64,000 bases of DNA from Streptomyces sp. NBC_01198. Lineage in GTDB: Bacteria > Actinomycetota > Actinomycetes > Streptomycetales > Streptomycetaceae. A program made the translations under genes and the position numbers. This document shows, one piece after another, positions 1-8,294 of the stretch. The DNA is taken from positions 1,984,001 through 2,048,000 of the forward strand of contig NZ_CP108568.1 of NCBI RefSeq assembly GCF_036010485.1, in the 5' to 3' direction. The first letter of the stretch is position 1. Each line of letters begins with the position of its first letter. The notes under the pieces are model-generated. The model ran no database searches. It was not told the origin of the DNA and saw only the letters and a program-made list of their open reading frames with translations.

Positions 1-1
1 G

Positions 2-1138
2 GCGGCGCACTCGCACGCGTGGCGCACCGCGGGGCGCTTCTTCGAGCTGCCGCTGCGGGTCGAGATGACCGCGGTCTGCGGCCGGTCGGCCGAGCGCGTG
101 CGGCAGGCGGCCGAGCAGTACGGCTGGCAGTCCGCCGAGACCGACTGGCGGGAGCTGATCGCCCGCCCCGACATCGACGTGGTGGACATCTGCACGCCCG
201 GTGACAGCCACGCCGAGATCGCGCTGGCGGCGCTGGCCGCGGGCAAGCACGTGCTGTGCGAGAAGCCGCTGGCCAACTCGGTGCGCGAGGCCGAGGAGAT
301 GGCCGCGGCGGCGCAGAAGGCCGCGGCGGACGGCGTCCGTTCCATGGTGGCCTTCAACTACCGCAGGGTGCCCGCGCTCGCGCTGGCCAGGCAGCTGGTC
401 GAGCAGGGCAGGCTGGGCACCATCCACCAGGTACGGGCGCAGTATCTGCAGGACTGGCTGGTGGACCCGGAGTTCCCGCTGGCCTGGCGGCTGCGCAAGG
501 ACCGGGCGGGCTCGGGCGCGCTCGGCGACCTCGGCGCGCACAGCATCGACGTGGCCCAGTATCTGACCGGGCAGCGGATCTCCTCGGTGGGCGCGGTGCT
601 GGAGACGTTCGTGACCGAGCGCCCGCTGCCGGCCAGCTCCAGCGGCCTGTCGGGGACGGCGAGCAGCGAGCGCGGCGCGGTGACGGTGGACGACGCGGCG
701 CTGTTCACCGCCCGCTTCGACGGCGGCGCGATCGGCGTGTTCGAGGCGACGCGCTTCGCCACCGGGCACAAGAACGCGATGCGGATCGAGATCAGCGGCT
801 CGGCAGGCAGCCTGGCCTTCGACGCGGAGTCGATGAACGAACTGTCCTTCCACGACCGCTCCGAGGACGCCTCGACGGCCGGCTTCCGCCGCGTCCTGGT
901 GACCGAGCCGACCCACCCGTATCTGGACGCCTGGTGGCCGCCGGGCCACCTGATCGGCTACGAGCACACCTTCACCCACCAGGTGCGCGACTTCGTCACG
1001 GCCGTCGCGGAGGGTACGGACCCGCGGCCGTCGTTCGGCGACGGGCTGCAGGTGCAGAAGGTGCTCGCGGCCGTCGAGTCCAGCGCGGCGGCGCTCGGCG
1101 TCCACATCCCGGTGCAGGGCGCCGCCCCGCTCTCCTGA
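2..1138 (+). CDS. Gfo/Idh/MocA-family oxidoreductase (5' end outside window)
   Basis: NAD(P)-dependent sugar or cyclitol dehydrogenase family; cytoplasmic. The reading frame is open from base 2, so the true start and the GxGxxG nucleotide-binding loop lie left of the window. The translated start [13 protein letters not shown] is what normally follows that loop. Visible marks are the EKPLANS motif (the family's Glu-Lys-Pro), then [20 protein letters not shown], the usual G-x-L-x-D-x-G-x-H substrate and metal region. It precedes a xylose-isomerase-like gene by 58 bp, a common pairing in inositol and keto-sugar pathways. The exact substrate cannot be read from the sequence. Confidence 0.9.
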   Translation, partial: AAHSHAWRTAGRFFELPLRVEMTAVCGRSAERVRQAAEQYGWQSAETDWRELIARPDIDVVDICTPGDSHAEIALAALAAGKHVLCEKPLANSVREAEEMAAAAQKAAADGVRSMVAFNYRRVPALALARQLVEQGRLGTIHQVRAQYLQDWLVDPEFPLAWRLRKDRAGSGALGDLGAHSIDVAQYLTGQRISSVGAVLETFVTERPLPASSSGLSGTASSERGAVTVDDAALFTARFDGGAIGVFEATRFATGHKNAMRIEISGSAGSLAFDAESMNELSFHDRSEDASTAGFRRVLVTEPTHPYLDAWWPPGHLIGYEHTFTHQVRDFVTAVAEGTDPRPSFGDGLQVQKVLAAVESSAAALGVHIPVQGAAPLS

Positions 1139-1196
1139 GCCGCCCCTCCCCCGTACGACCGACCAGCCACCCACCCCCTGCCACCGGAGGACGCAC

Positions 1197-2204
1197 ATGG
1201 CACGACCCGTCACCCTCTTCACCGGCCAGTTCGCCGATCTGCCCTTCACCGAGGTGTGCCGGCTGGCCTCGCAGTGGGGCTACGACGGCCTGGAGATCGC
1301 CTGCTGGGGCGACCACTTCGACGTCGAGGCGGCACTGAGCGACGACGGCTACCTGCCGCGGCTGCGCGACACCCTGGACAAGCACGGGCTGCGCTGCTGG
1401 ACGATCTCCTGCCACCTGACCGGGCAGGCGGTCTGCGACCACCCGATCGACGAGCGGCACAAGGGCATCCTGCCGTCCAGGATCTGGGGCGACGGCGAGC
1501 CCGAGGGGGTGCGCACCCGGGCCGCGGAGGAGATCAAGAACACCGCACGGGCGGCCGCCGCCTTCGGCGTGGACACCGTGGTGGGCTTCACCGGGTCGTC
1601 GATCTGGCACACGGTGGCGATGTTCCCGCCGGTGCCGCCGGAGATGATCGACCGCGGCTACCAGGACTTCGCCGACCGCTGGAATCCGATCCTGGACGTC
1701 TTCGACGAGGTGGGGGTGCGCTTCGCGCACGAGGTGCACCCCAGCGAGATCGCGTACGACTACTGGACGACCGTGCGCACCCTGGAGGCGATCGGCCACC
1801 GCCCGGCCTTCGGGCTGAACTTCGACCCCAGCCACTTCGTGTGGCAGGACCTGGACCCGGTCGGTTTCCTCTACGACTTCAAGGACCGCATCTACCACGT
1901 CGACTGCAAGGAGTCGGTCAAGCAGCTGAATGGGCGGAACGGCCGGCTCGGTTCGCATCTGCCGTGGGGCGACCCGCGGCGCGGCTGGGACTTCGTCTCG
2001 ACCGGGCACGGCGACGTCCCGTGGGAGCCGGTCTTCCGGATGCTCAACAGCATCGGCTACGCGGGGCCGATCTCGGTGGAGTGGGAGGACGCCGGCATGG
2101 ACCGGCTGCTGGGCGCGCCCGCCGCCCTCGCGCACGTCCGCGAACTGGCCGCGATCGAGCCGCCCGCCGCGTCCTTCGACTCGGCCTTCAGCTCCTCCTC
2201 GTGA
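1197..2204 (+). CDS. Xylose-isomerase-like TIM-barrel sugar phosphate isomerase/epimerase
   Basis: 335 aa, AP-endonuclease-2/xylose-isomerase-like TIM barrel; it probably isomerises or epimerises a sugar or keto-sugar in the cytoplasm. Metal and substrate residues typical of the family are seen: ACWGDHFD near residue 36, FAHEVHPSE near 178, NFDPSHF near 208, HVDCKES near 232 and a C-terminal VEWEDAGMD. The ATG start follows a strong GGAGG ribosome site. It is probably cotranscribed with the upstream oxidoreductase and ends at a long hairpin shared with the convergent GH3 gene. The precise reaction is not identifiable. Confidence 0.88.
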   Translation: MARPVTLFTGQFADLPFTEVCRLASQWGYDGLEIACWGDHFDVEAALSDDGYLPRLRDTLDKHGLRCWTISCHLTGQAVCDHPIDERHKGILPSRIWGDGEPEGVRTRAAEEIKNTARAAAAFGVDTVVGFTGSSIWHTVAMFPPVPPEMIDRGYQDFADRWNPILDVFDEVGVRFAHEVHPSEIAYDYWTTVRTLEAIGHRPAFGLNFDPSHFVWQDLDPVGFLYDFKDRIYHVDCKESVKQLNGRNGRLGSHLPWGDPRRGWDFVSTGHGDVPWEPVFRMLNSIGYAGPISVEWEDAGMDRLLGAPAALAHVRELAAIEPPAASFDSAFSSSS

Positions 2205-2213
2205 CCGCGCCGG

Positions 2214-2255
2214 CGACGGCCGCCCGCCCCGGGGTTCCGGGGCGGGCGGCCGTCG
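2214..2255. terminator. Bidirectional hairpin terminator
   Basis: Perfect 17-bp inverted repeat (2214-2230 with 2239-2255) around an 8-base loop, lying between the convergent isomerase and GH3 genes. There is no T-run, as is usual for GC-rich actinobacterial terminators. Confidence 0.8.
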
Positions 2256-2266
2256 TGCCGTACGGG

Positions 2267-5200
2267 TCAGCCGCCGATCGCGACCGAGAACAGGTGCATG
2301 CCCACCTGGTGGTCGACCTGGGTCTTGCTGACGTCCGGCAGCGTGATCGCCTGGACGGTCTTGCCGGGCAGCAGGTCCACGGTCGCCGCCGAGATGTGCA
2401 CGGCCTGGGTCTGCTGTCCGCCGCCGTTGTTCAGATACGGCGTGGTGGCGGCGAAGTCGCTGCCCTGGGTGGGTGATCCGGCCCACCAGTCCGACAGCGC
2501 CAGCGCGTAGGTCTGCACGGTGCCGTCGGTGTAGACGATGGTGCCGGTGCCCGAGGTGCTGCCGAAGGTGCTGGTGCCGACGAAGCCCAGCTTGCCGCCG
2601 GTGCCGGTGATCTCGACGGCCTGGCCGCCGGCCACGATGTTGTCGGGCTGCCCGGTGCCCGCGGTGGCGGGCCAGGGGAAGGACACCCCGTCGTGGTCGG
2701 TGCTCTCCCCGGCGTGCCAGCCCTGCGCGGCCAGCGCCTGCAGCGAGAAGCTGGCGCCCTCCGCGTCGATGCTGCCGGTGGTGGTGTGGGCGTCGTCGCT
2801 GATGCCGGAGTTGTTGTAGGCGGCGCTCACCGAGGCGTACGGCACGCTCACCGGTGCCTCGGCGCTGTGGGTGCCTGCCGGGGTGGCGACGGTGGCGTCC
2901 AGCGTGTAGTTGTCCGGGTCGGCGCCGGCCGGCACGGTGACCGACCAGGTGGTGCTGACCGACTGGCCCGGCCCGACCTGGTCGAAGGTCGCCGGGGTGG
3001 TCGCGGTCGCGGTCCAGCCGTCGGGGGCGGCGAGCGTGACCGTGATCCCCTGGACGGCGGAGGCGCTGCCGTTGGTGTAGGTGGTGGTCGCGGTCAGGGT
3101 GCTGCCGGCCTTGGCGATGGGCAGCGCCTTGAGGGTCAGGGTGTTGCGGACCACGACGGGCGCGGAGCCGGTGACCCCGCCGACGGTCGCCGAGACGGTC
3201 GCGACGCCGTCGGCCACCGCGTGGACGGTGCCGTCCTTGTCGACGCTGGCCACGGCCGGGTCGCTGCTGCGGTAGGTGACCTTGGCAGTGCTCAAGTCCA
3301 CGAAGGACTGGTCGTTGTTGACCGCCTCCACGACGCCGTCCGCGGTGATCGAGGTGTCGCGCTGCTCCTTGGCGTGGTCGGTGTCGTCCTTGATCCACTT
3401 GTTCTTCGCGGCGAGGCTGAAGGTGTCGCCCGCGTTGTGGACCACGTCCTGCGGCTGCACGGTGACGGTCTGCACCTTGGGCGTCAGGGTGCCGGTGATC
3501 TTCACCGTGACGCTGCCCGCGGTGTGGGCGGAGTCCGGGCCGACCTGGAAGCGGTAGCCGCCGTCCGGCACGGTCTGCCGGGACGCGGAGGCGTCCCACG
3601 AGGACAGGTCGGCGGCCTTCACCGTGAGGGTGAGGTGCTGGCTCTTGCCCGGCTTGAGCACCTTGGTCTTGGCGAAGCCCGCCAGCCGCTCCTTGGGCAG
3701 TTCCACGCCCGGCACGGTGAAGGGCGTGGCCGCGTACAGCTGGGCGACGGTGGCGCCCGCGACCTTGCCGGTGTTGGTCACGTCGACGCCGATCTTCACG
3801 GTGCCGTCCGCGGTGATCTGCTGCTTGTTCGCGCTGACGCCGGTGAAGGAGAAGTTCGTGTAGCTCAGGCCGTAGCCGAAGGGGTAGGTCGGGGCGCCGG
3901 TGAAGTACTGGTAGGTGCGGCCCAGTCCGCCCGTCTCCCCGGGGGTCAGCCCGTAGTTCTGCTTGTCGGGCAGCTGCGAGTCGTCCTTGTACCAGGTGAA
4001 GTTGAGGTGGCCGGACGGGTTCTGCTCGCCGAAGAGCACGTCGGCCAGCGCGGTGCCCTGGGCCTGGCCGTTGTAGCCGCTGAAGACGATCGAGGACACC
4101 TTGTCCTGCTCGTCGTCGATCTTCACCGGGCCGTCGGACTGGATGACCAGCGCCAGCTTGTCGTTGCCGAGCGCCGCGGTCTGGTCGATCAGCGAGTCGT
4201 AGTTGCCGGGCATCGCGAGGTTGTCGCGGTCGTTGCCCTCGTCGCCGTTGGCCTTGGTCGTGCCGACGAAGACCACCACGAGGTCCGCGGCCTGGATGTC
4301 GGCCTTGGTGCGGTCGCCGAGGGTCGCCGCGCCGGTGGCGGTGGACGACGTGCCTGCCGCGTCGTAGACGACCGAGGCGGTCGGGTTAGCCGCGTGCACC
4401 TCGTTGAGCACGCCCTGCAGCGGGCTGGTGGTGTGGGTCGGCTCGCCCGAGTAGAGGCCGAGCGACGTGGTGTCGGCGAGGTCGCCGAGCACCACGATCT
4501 TCTTCGCCTTGGCCGGGTCGACCGGCAGCAGCGGCGCCTTGCCGGCGGCCGGCTTGGCGTTCTTCAGCAGCACCAGGGAGCTGTCGGCGACCTTTGCGGC
4601 CAGCGCCTGGTGGGCCGGGCTCTCGACCTGGTCCTTGGTGATGGAGGTGTACGGCACGGAGCCTGCCGGGTCGAACTCGCCGGTGGCCATCCGCACCGTG
4701 AAGACCTTGACCAGCGCGGTGTCGATGACCCCCTCGCTCAGGGCACCGGCCGAGATGGCCTCGGTGATGTTCGCGGTCGTCGCCTCGTCACCGGTGCAGT
4801 TCAGGTCGGTGCCGGCCCGCAGCGCGTACGCCTGGCCGCCGGCCTGCCCGGACATCGTCTTGCCGGTGGACGTCTCGGTCCAGGTCGGGTTGTCCTTGTG
4901 GTCGGTGGTCCAGCCGGGCGGAGCCCAGTCGTGCCCGCCGGGGAAGAGCCGCCAGTTGGTGCCCACCGCACCGCAGTCCGAGGTGATGTAGCCGTCGAAG
5001 CCGTAGGTGCGCTGGGCGAGTTCGTTGGTGGTGTAGGTGTCGGACACCGACGGGGTGCCGTTGATGGCGTTGTACGACGTCATCAGGCCGGCGACGTGCG
5101 CCTGCTCGATCAGGTCGCGGAACTGCGCGGTGTAGTAGTCGCGCAGGTCGGTGTCGTTGACGTCCGAGCTGATGCCGGTGCGGTTGTCCTCGACGTTGTT

Positions 5201-5911
5201 CAGGGCGTAGTGCTTGGCGGTCGCGGCGACCTTGAGGTAGCCGTTCTTCGAGCTGCCGTCCTGGTTGTTGCCCTGGTAGCCGTCGATGAACTGCCCGGCC
5301 ATCTGCCCGACGAAGTACGGGTCCTCGCCGAAGGCCTCGTCGGTGCGGCCCCAGCGCGGGTCGCGGTCGAGGTTGACGGTCGGCGCCCAGTAGGTGAGCG
5401 AGCCGTAGTCGTCGGCGGACGGGCCGAGGTTGTTCTGCCCCTTGTCGAAGAGCGACTTGTCGAGGAAGCCGCGTACCTCGTCGGAGATCGCGGTGCTCTC
5501 CTGGTAGAGCAGGTCGCGGTCCCAGGACATCGACGAGGCGAAGTTGGTGGGAAAGCTGGTGGCGTGGACGCCGCCCTGGACGCCGCCGTTGTGCTGGTCG
5601 GCGCCGAGTTGGTTGACGCCGTGCTGGCCCTCGCTCCAGTAGGTGTACTGCTGGACGCCGAGCCGCGGGATGGCCGGGCCGCTGTTCGTACTGAGCTGCT
5701 GGACCTTCTCCTGCAGGGTCATCCGGGACACCAGGTCCGCGGCGCGCTCCTGGAAGGAGTAGTGGGTGTCCAGGTAGATCGGGGTGGCCGCGGCCGTCGC
5801 GCGCGGGGTGTCGGCCGCGGCCGTACTCCCGTAGCCCGCGGTCATCGCGGCAGCGCACGCCAAGGCGCACGCTGCCGCCAGTCCCGCTCGTCGGCGCCTT
5901 CGCTGGTCCAT
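2267..5911 (-). CDS. Secreted glycoside hydrolase family 3 (beta-xylosidase/beta-glucosidase type), multidomain
   Basis: 1214 aa exported exo-glycosidase. An Arg-rich signal peptide (about residues 1-33) is followed by the GH3 catalytic barrel: NLDRDPRWGR, KHYALNN, and the nucleophile motif YITSDCGAVG near residue 310. A GH3 C-terminal alpha/beta domain comes next, then an Fn3-like module (about 700-800), a Big_2-like Ig module, a NEW3-like module and an NPCBM-like C-terminal region. The length is well above a bare GH3 enzyme (700-900 aa) because of these accessory modules. Start ATG has GGAGG four bases upstream. It lies downstream of the ROK-fusion regulator in the same direction, with a 172-bp promoter gap. 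The substrate (xyloside, glucoside or arabinoside) is not settled. Confidence 0.92.
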   Translation of the reverse strand: MDQRRRRRAGLAAACALACAAAMTAGYGSTAAADTPRATAAATPIYLDTHYSFQERAADLVSRMTLQEKVQQLSTNSGPAIPRLGVQQYTYWSEGQHGVNQLGADQHNGGVQGGVHATSFPTNFASSMSWDRDLLYQESTAISDEVRGFLDKSLFDKGQNNLGPSADDYGSLTYWAPTVNLDRDPRWGRTDEAFGEDPYFVGQMAGQFIDGYQGNNQDGSSKNGYLKVAATAKHYALNNVEDNRTGISSDVNDTDLRDYYTAQFRDLIEQAHVAGLMTSYNAINGTPSVSDTYTTNELAQRTYGFDGYITSDCGAVGTNWRLFPGGHDWAPPGWTTDHKDNPTWTETSTGKTMSGQAGGQAYALRAGTDLNCTGDEATTANITEAISAGALSEGVIDTALVKVFTVRMATGEFDPAGSVPYTSITKDQVESPAHQALAAKVADSSLVLLKNAKPAAGKAPLLPVDPAKAKKIVVLGDLADTTSLGLYSGEPTHTTSPLQGVLNEVHAANPTASVVYDAAGTSSTATGAATLGDRTKADIQAADLVVVFVGTTKANGDEGNDRDNLAMPGNYDSLIDQTAALGNDKLALVIQSDGPVKIDDEQDKVSSIVFSGYNGQAQGTALADVLFGEQNPSGHLNFTWYKDDSQLPDKQNYGLTPGETGGLGRTYQYFTGAPTYPFGYGLSYTNFSFTGVSANKQQITADGTVKIGVDVTNTGKVAGATVAQLYAATPFTVPGVELPKERLAGFAKTKVLKPGKSQHLTLTVKAADLSSWDASASRQTVPDGGYRFQVGPDSAHTAGSVTVKITGTLTPKVQTVTVQPQDVVHNAGDTFSLAAKNKWIKDDTDHAKEQRDTSITADGVVEAVNNDQSFVDLSTAKVTYRSSDPAVASVDKDGTVHAVADGVATVSATVGGVTGSAPVVVRNTLTLKALPIAKAGSTLTATTTYTNGSASAVQGITVTLAAPDGWTATATTPATFDQVGPGQSVSTTWSVTVPAGADPDNYTLDATVATPAGTHSAEAPVSVPYASVSAAYNNSGISDDAHTTTGSIDAEGASFSLQALAAQGWHAGESTDHDGVSFPWPATAGTGQPDNIVAGGQAVEITGTGGKLGFVGTSTFGSTSGTGTIVYTDGTVQTYALALSDWWAGSPTQGSDFAATTPYLNNGGGQQTQAVHISAATVDLLPGKTVQAITLPDVSKTQVDHQVGMHLFSVAIGG

Positions 5912-6020
5912 CCTGCCTCCGTCGTCATCGAGCAGGGACCCGGACGATCGGCGGACTTCCGTGCAAGTCCGAAGAAAGATCCGGGGATTGCGGTAACAAC
6001 TGGGCAGTGTGTGGCCACCT

Positions 6021-6035
6021 TTGACGGAAGGTCAA
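6021..6035. promoter_or_regulatory. Inverted repeat in the GH3 promoter region
   Basis: TTGAC-N5-GTCAA, a perfect 5-bp-arm palindrome 110 bp upstream of the GH3 start. It could be an operator for the adjacent ROK-type regulator; this is inference from position only. Confidence 0.3.
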
Positions 6036-6083
6036 GAGTGCGGTCCCGACTCACAGGACGATTCGGCTCAATGACGGCACAAC

Positions 6084-8294
6084 TCAGGGCCGGTCCCTGC
6101 CGCGCAGCCGCGGGGTGAAGGTGGCGTGGAAGATCGTCGAGGCGGCGCCGACCGCCGCCGCCTCCGCGCTGAGCACGGAGCGCTCCACCTCGACCTGGCG
6201 CAGCCGGCGGGCCAGCGGGAAGTCGTTCACCACCCGGCCGATCTCCTCCAGGTAGAAGGGCGCCGCGTCGTCGGTGAAGAACGGGCCGCCCAGCACGATC
6301 AGGTCGATGTCCAGCAGGTCGACCAGGCCGAGCGCGCCCCGCCCGATGGCGCCGGCCACCTCCCGCAGCGCCCCGGCGGCCGCCGGGTCGCCGGCCGCCG
6401 CCGCCCGGCCCACCGCACGGTAGGCGGCGGTGCTGCCGCCGGCCACGCCCGGGGTGCGCAGGCCGCGGCGGGCCGCGAAGTCCGGTACGGAGACCGGCGG
6501 GTTGCACTCGGGCAGCAGTTCCGGCCTGCCGTCCGCGTCGACCCGGCCCAGCGCGATGGCGCAGAGCTGCCCGAACTCCCCGGCGTTGGCGCTCACTCCG
6601 CGGTAGAGGTCGCCGTTGAGGTAGAGGCCGGAGCCTACTCCCGTACCGAGGTAGAGGTAGGCGAAGTCGCGTGCCCTGCGGTCGCGGCCGATCCACCGCT
6701 CCCCCGCCGCCGCGGCCAGCGAGTCCTTCTCGATGATCACCGGGCAGGGGAAGTGGTCCTGAAGCAGGTAGAGCAGCGGCAGGTCGTTCCACGCCGACAT
6801 CAGCGGCGGGTCGAGCACCGTTCCCGAGGCGATGTCCACCGGTCCCGGCACCGCGACGCCGATGCCGAGGAAGCCGTCCTCGCGCACCGCGCCGCGCGCC
6901 TTCTCCAACGCCTCGCAGCCCAGTGCGACCACCTGCGCGACGAATTCGCCCGGGTCGATGTCGGCGCTGACCGGGCGGGTGCAGGTGCACACGATCGCGC
7001 CGTCCAGGTCGATGACGACCGCGGTGAGCACCTCGGGGTCGATGTGCAGCCCCAGCGCGTGGGCCGCGGTGCCGCACAACCGGACCGGCGTACGCGGTTT
7101 GCCGGACGTCGCCCGGCGCTGGGCGTCCTCCACCAGGATGCCCCGGTCGAGCAGCGAGCGGGCGATCCTGGACACCGACTGCTGGGTCAGGCCGGTGCGG
7201 TGGGCGATCTCGCCGCGGGTGATGGTGCCGGACAGCCGCACCGACTCGATGACCACGCACTCGTTGAACGAGCCCAGGTCGATCTGGTTCACCCCGCTCG
7301 ACGACGGCGGACGCGGTGCCGCGCCCGCGGTGCCCCCCTCCGGCACCGCGCGGCGCGCCGACCACAGATGGCCCGCGACGCTCTCGCGCAGCCAGCCGAC
7401 CGCCCCGTCCGCCTGCTGGAGCGCGGCGATCAGGTCGAGATAGACCCGGCGGGACGACTCCGGGTGGCTGGTGCTGTCCAGCGCGACCATCGCCCGCAGG
7501 AAGCCGCGCCAGGACGACTTGGCCGGCAGCAGATGGACGCTGGGACCGCCGGCCGGGCCCGGGGCCGGCGACCGCCCGCTGTCGTTCCACAGGGTGACCG
7601 CGTGCAGCGCGATGTCCGGGTGGTGCTCGGCGGCGGCCGACAGGAAGCCGGCCAGGCCGTCGGGCGCGGGGTCCCGCGCGGCGGGCCTGCCTGCCGCCGG
7701 GCGCAGCGCGTCGAGCGCGCGGCCGAGCCCCGCGAGGACGTCCTCGCCGATCACCGTCGCCGCCGGTCCCGCCGCGGCGGCCGCGCTCTGCCGGGTGCCG
7801 GCCAGCAGCACCGCCCGCCGGGCGTCGGCGTAGAGGCCGAGCACCCACACGTCGGTGCCCGGCAGCGGCGGCACGGTGGGCACGAAGGGGCCGGGTCCCG
7901 CGTCGGCGGTGAGACGCCAGCGGCGCCGGATGCCGGCCACCGTGGCGTGCGACAGGCCCAGTTCGCGGGCGATGGCGCGCCCCGCGCCGCTGCCGCCCGG
8001 GGCGAGCAGGGCGCGGGTGACGACCTCGGCCTCGTCCACGGTGGCGGGCCGGCCGGTGCGCGGGCGCTGTTCGAGCCCGGGCAGGCCGGCGCTCTGCCAG
8101 CGGTGCCGCCAGGTGCCCACGGTCTGCCGGGAGATGCCGAGCCGCCGGGCGATCTCGGCGTCCCGCACGCCCTCTTCCGCGAGCAGCACGACCTGGGCGC
8201 GTACGGCCATCGGCCCGCCGCCGGTGGCCCAGCCGCGCAGCACGTCACCGCCGGCCGCGGGCTCGGCGCCCGGCGTGAGCCGCGGGTCAGCCAC
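6084..8294 (-). CDS. IS630-transposase-like module fused to a ROK-family transcriptional regulator
   Basis: 736 aa, GTG start overlapping the mannosidase stop by 8 bp, so translationally coupled. Residues 1-110 carry two helix-turn-helix segments like the N-terminus of IS630 transposases (EIARRLGISRQTVGTWRHRW and GLSHATVAGIRRRW). Residues 130-300 resemble a decayed IS630 DDE fold: LHAVTLWNDSG, then LLPAKSSWRGFLRAM where functional enzymes have the D-N-y-x-T-H and S-S-W-L-N-x-V-E motifs; acidic residues are missing. Residues 340-390 form a MarR-type winged helix, and about 395-720 a ROK domain (VAVPGP, EKDSLAAAAGE, LGTGVGSG, NAGEFG). The ROK zinc motif CxCGxxGC is absent, so sugar kinase activity is unlikely. 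It probably controls the neighbouring glycosidases. Confidence 0.85.
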   Translation of the reverse strand: MADPRLTPGAEPAAGGDVLRGWATGGGPMAVRAQVVLLAEEGVRDAEIARRLGISRQTVGTWRHRWQSAGLPGLEQRPRTGRPATVDEAEVVTRALLAPGGSGAGRAIARELGLSHATVAGIRRRWRLTADAGPGPFVPTVPPLPGTDVWVLGLYADARRAVLLAGTRQSAAAAAGPAATVIGEDVLAGLGRALDALRPAAGRPAARDPAPDGLAGFLSAAAEHHPDIALHAVTLWNDSGRSPAPGPAGGPSVHLLPAKSSWRGFLRAMVALDSTSHPESSRRVYLDLIAALQQADGAVGWLRESVAGHLWSARRAVPEGGTAGAAPRPPSSSGVNQIDLGSFNECVVIESVRLSGTITRGEIAHRTGLTQQSVSRIARSLLDRGILVEDAQRRATSGKPRTPVRLCGTAAHALGLHIDPEVLTAVVIDLDGAIVCTCTRPVSADIDPGEFVAQVVALGCEALEKARGAVREDGFLGIGVAVPGPVDIASGTVLDPPLMSAWNDLPLLYLLQDHFPCPVIIEKDSLAAAAGERWIGRDRRARDFAYLYLGTGVGSGLYLNGDLYRGVSANAGEFGQLCAIALGRVDADGRPELLPECNPPVSVPDFAARRGLRTPGVAGGSTAAYRAVGRAAAAGDPAAAGALREVAGAIGRGALGLVDLLDIDLIVLGGPFFTDDAAPFYLEEIGRVVNDFPLARRLRQVEVERSVLSAEAAAVGAASTIFHATFTPRLRGRDRP

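Noticed and set aside
996..3599. Long antisense open frame over the isomerase and GH3 region
   Set aside because: Arg/Gly/Pro-rich composition, no domain; it mirrors real codons on the other frame, as usual in GC-rich DNA.
2693..6118. 1141-codon plus-strand frame opposite GH3
   Set aside because: Low-complexity Gly/Val/Arg translation with no motif; the minus-strand GH3 gene is clear.
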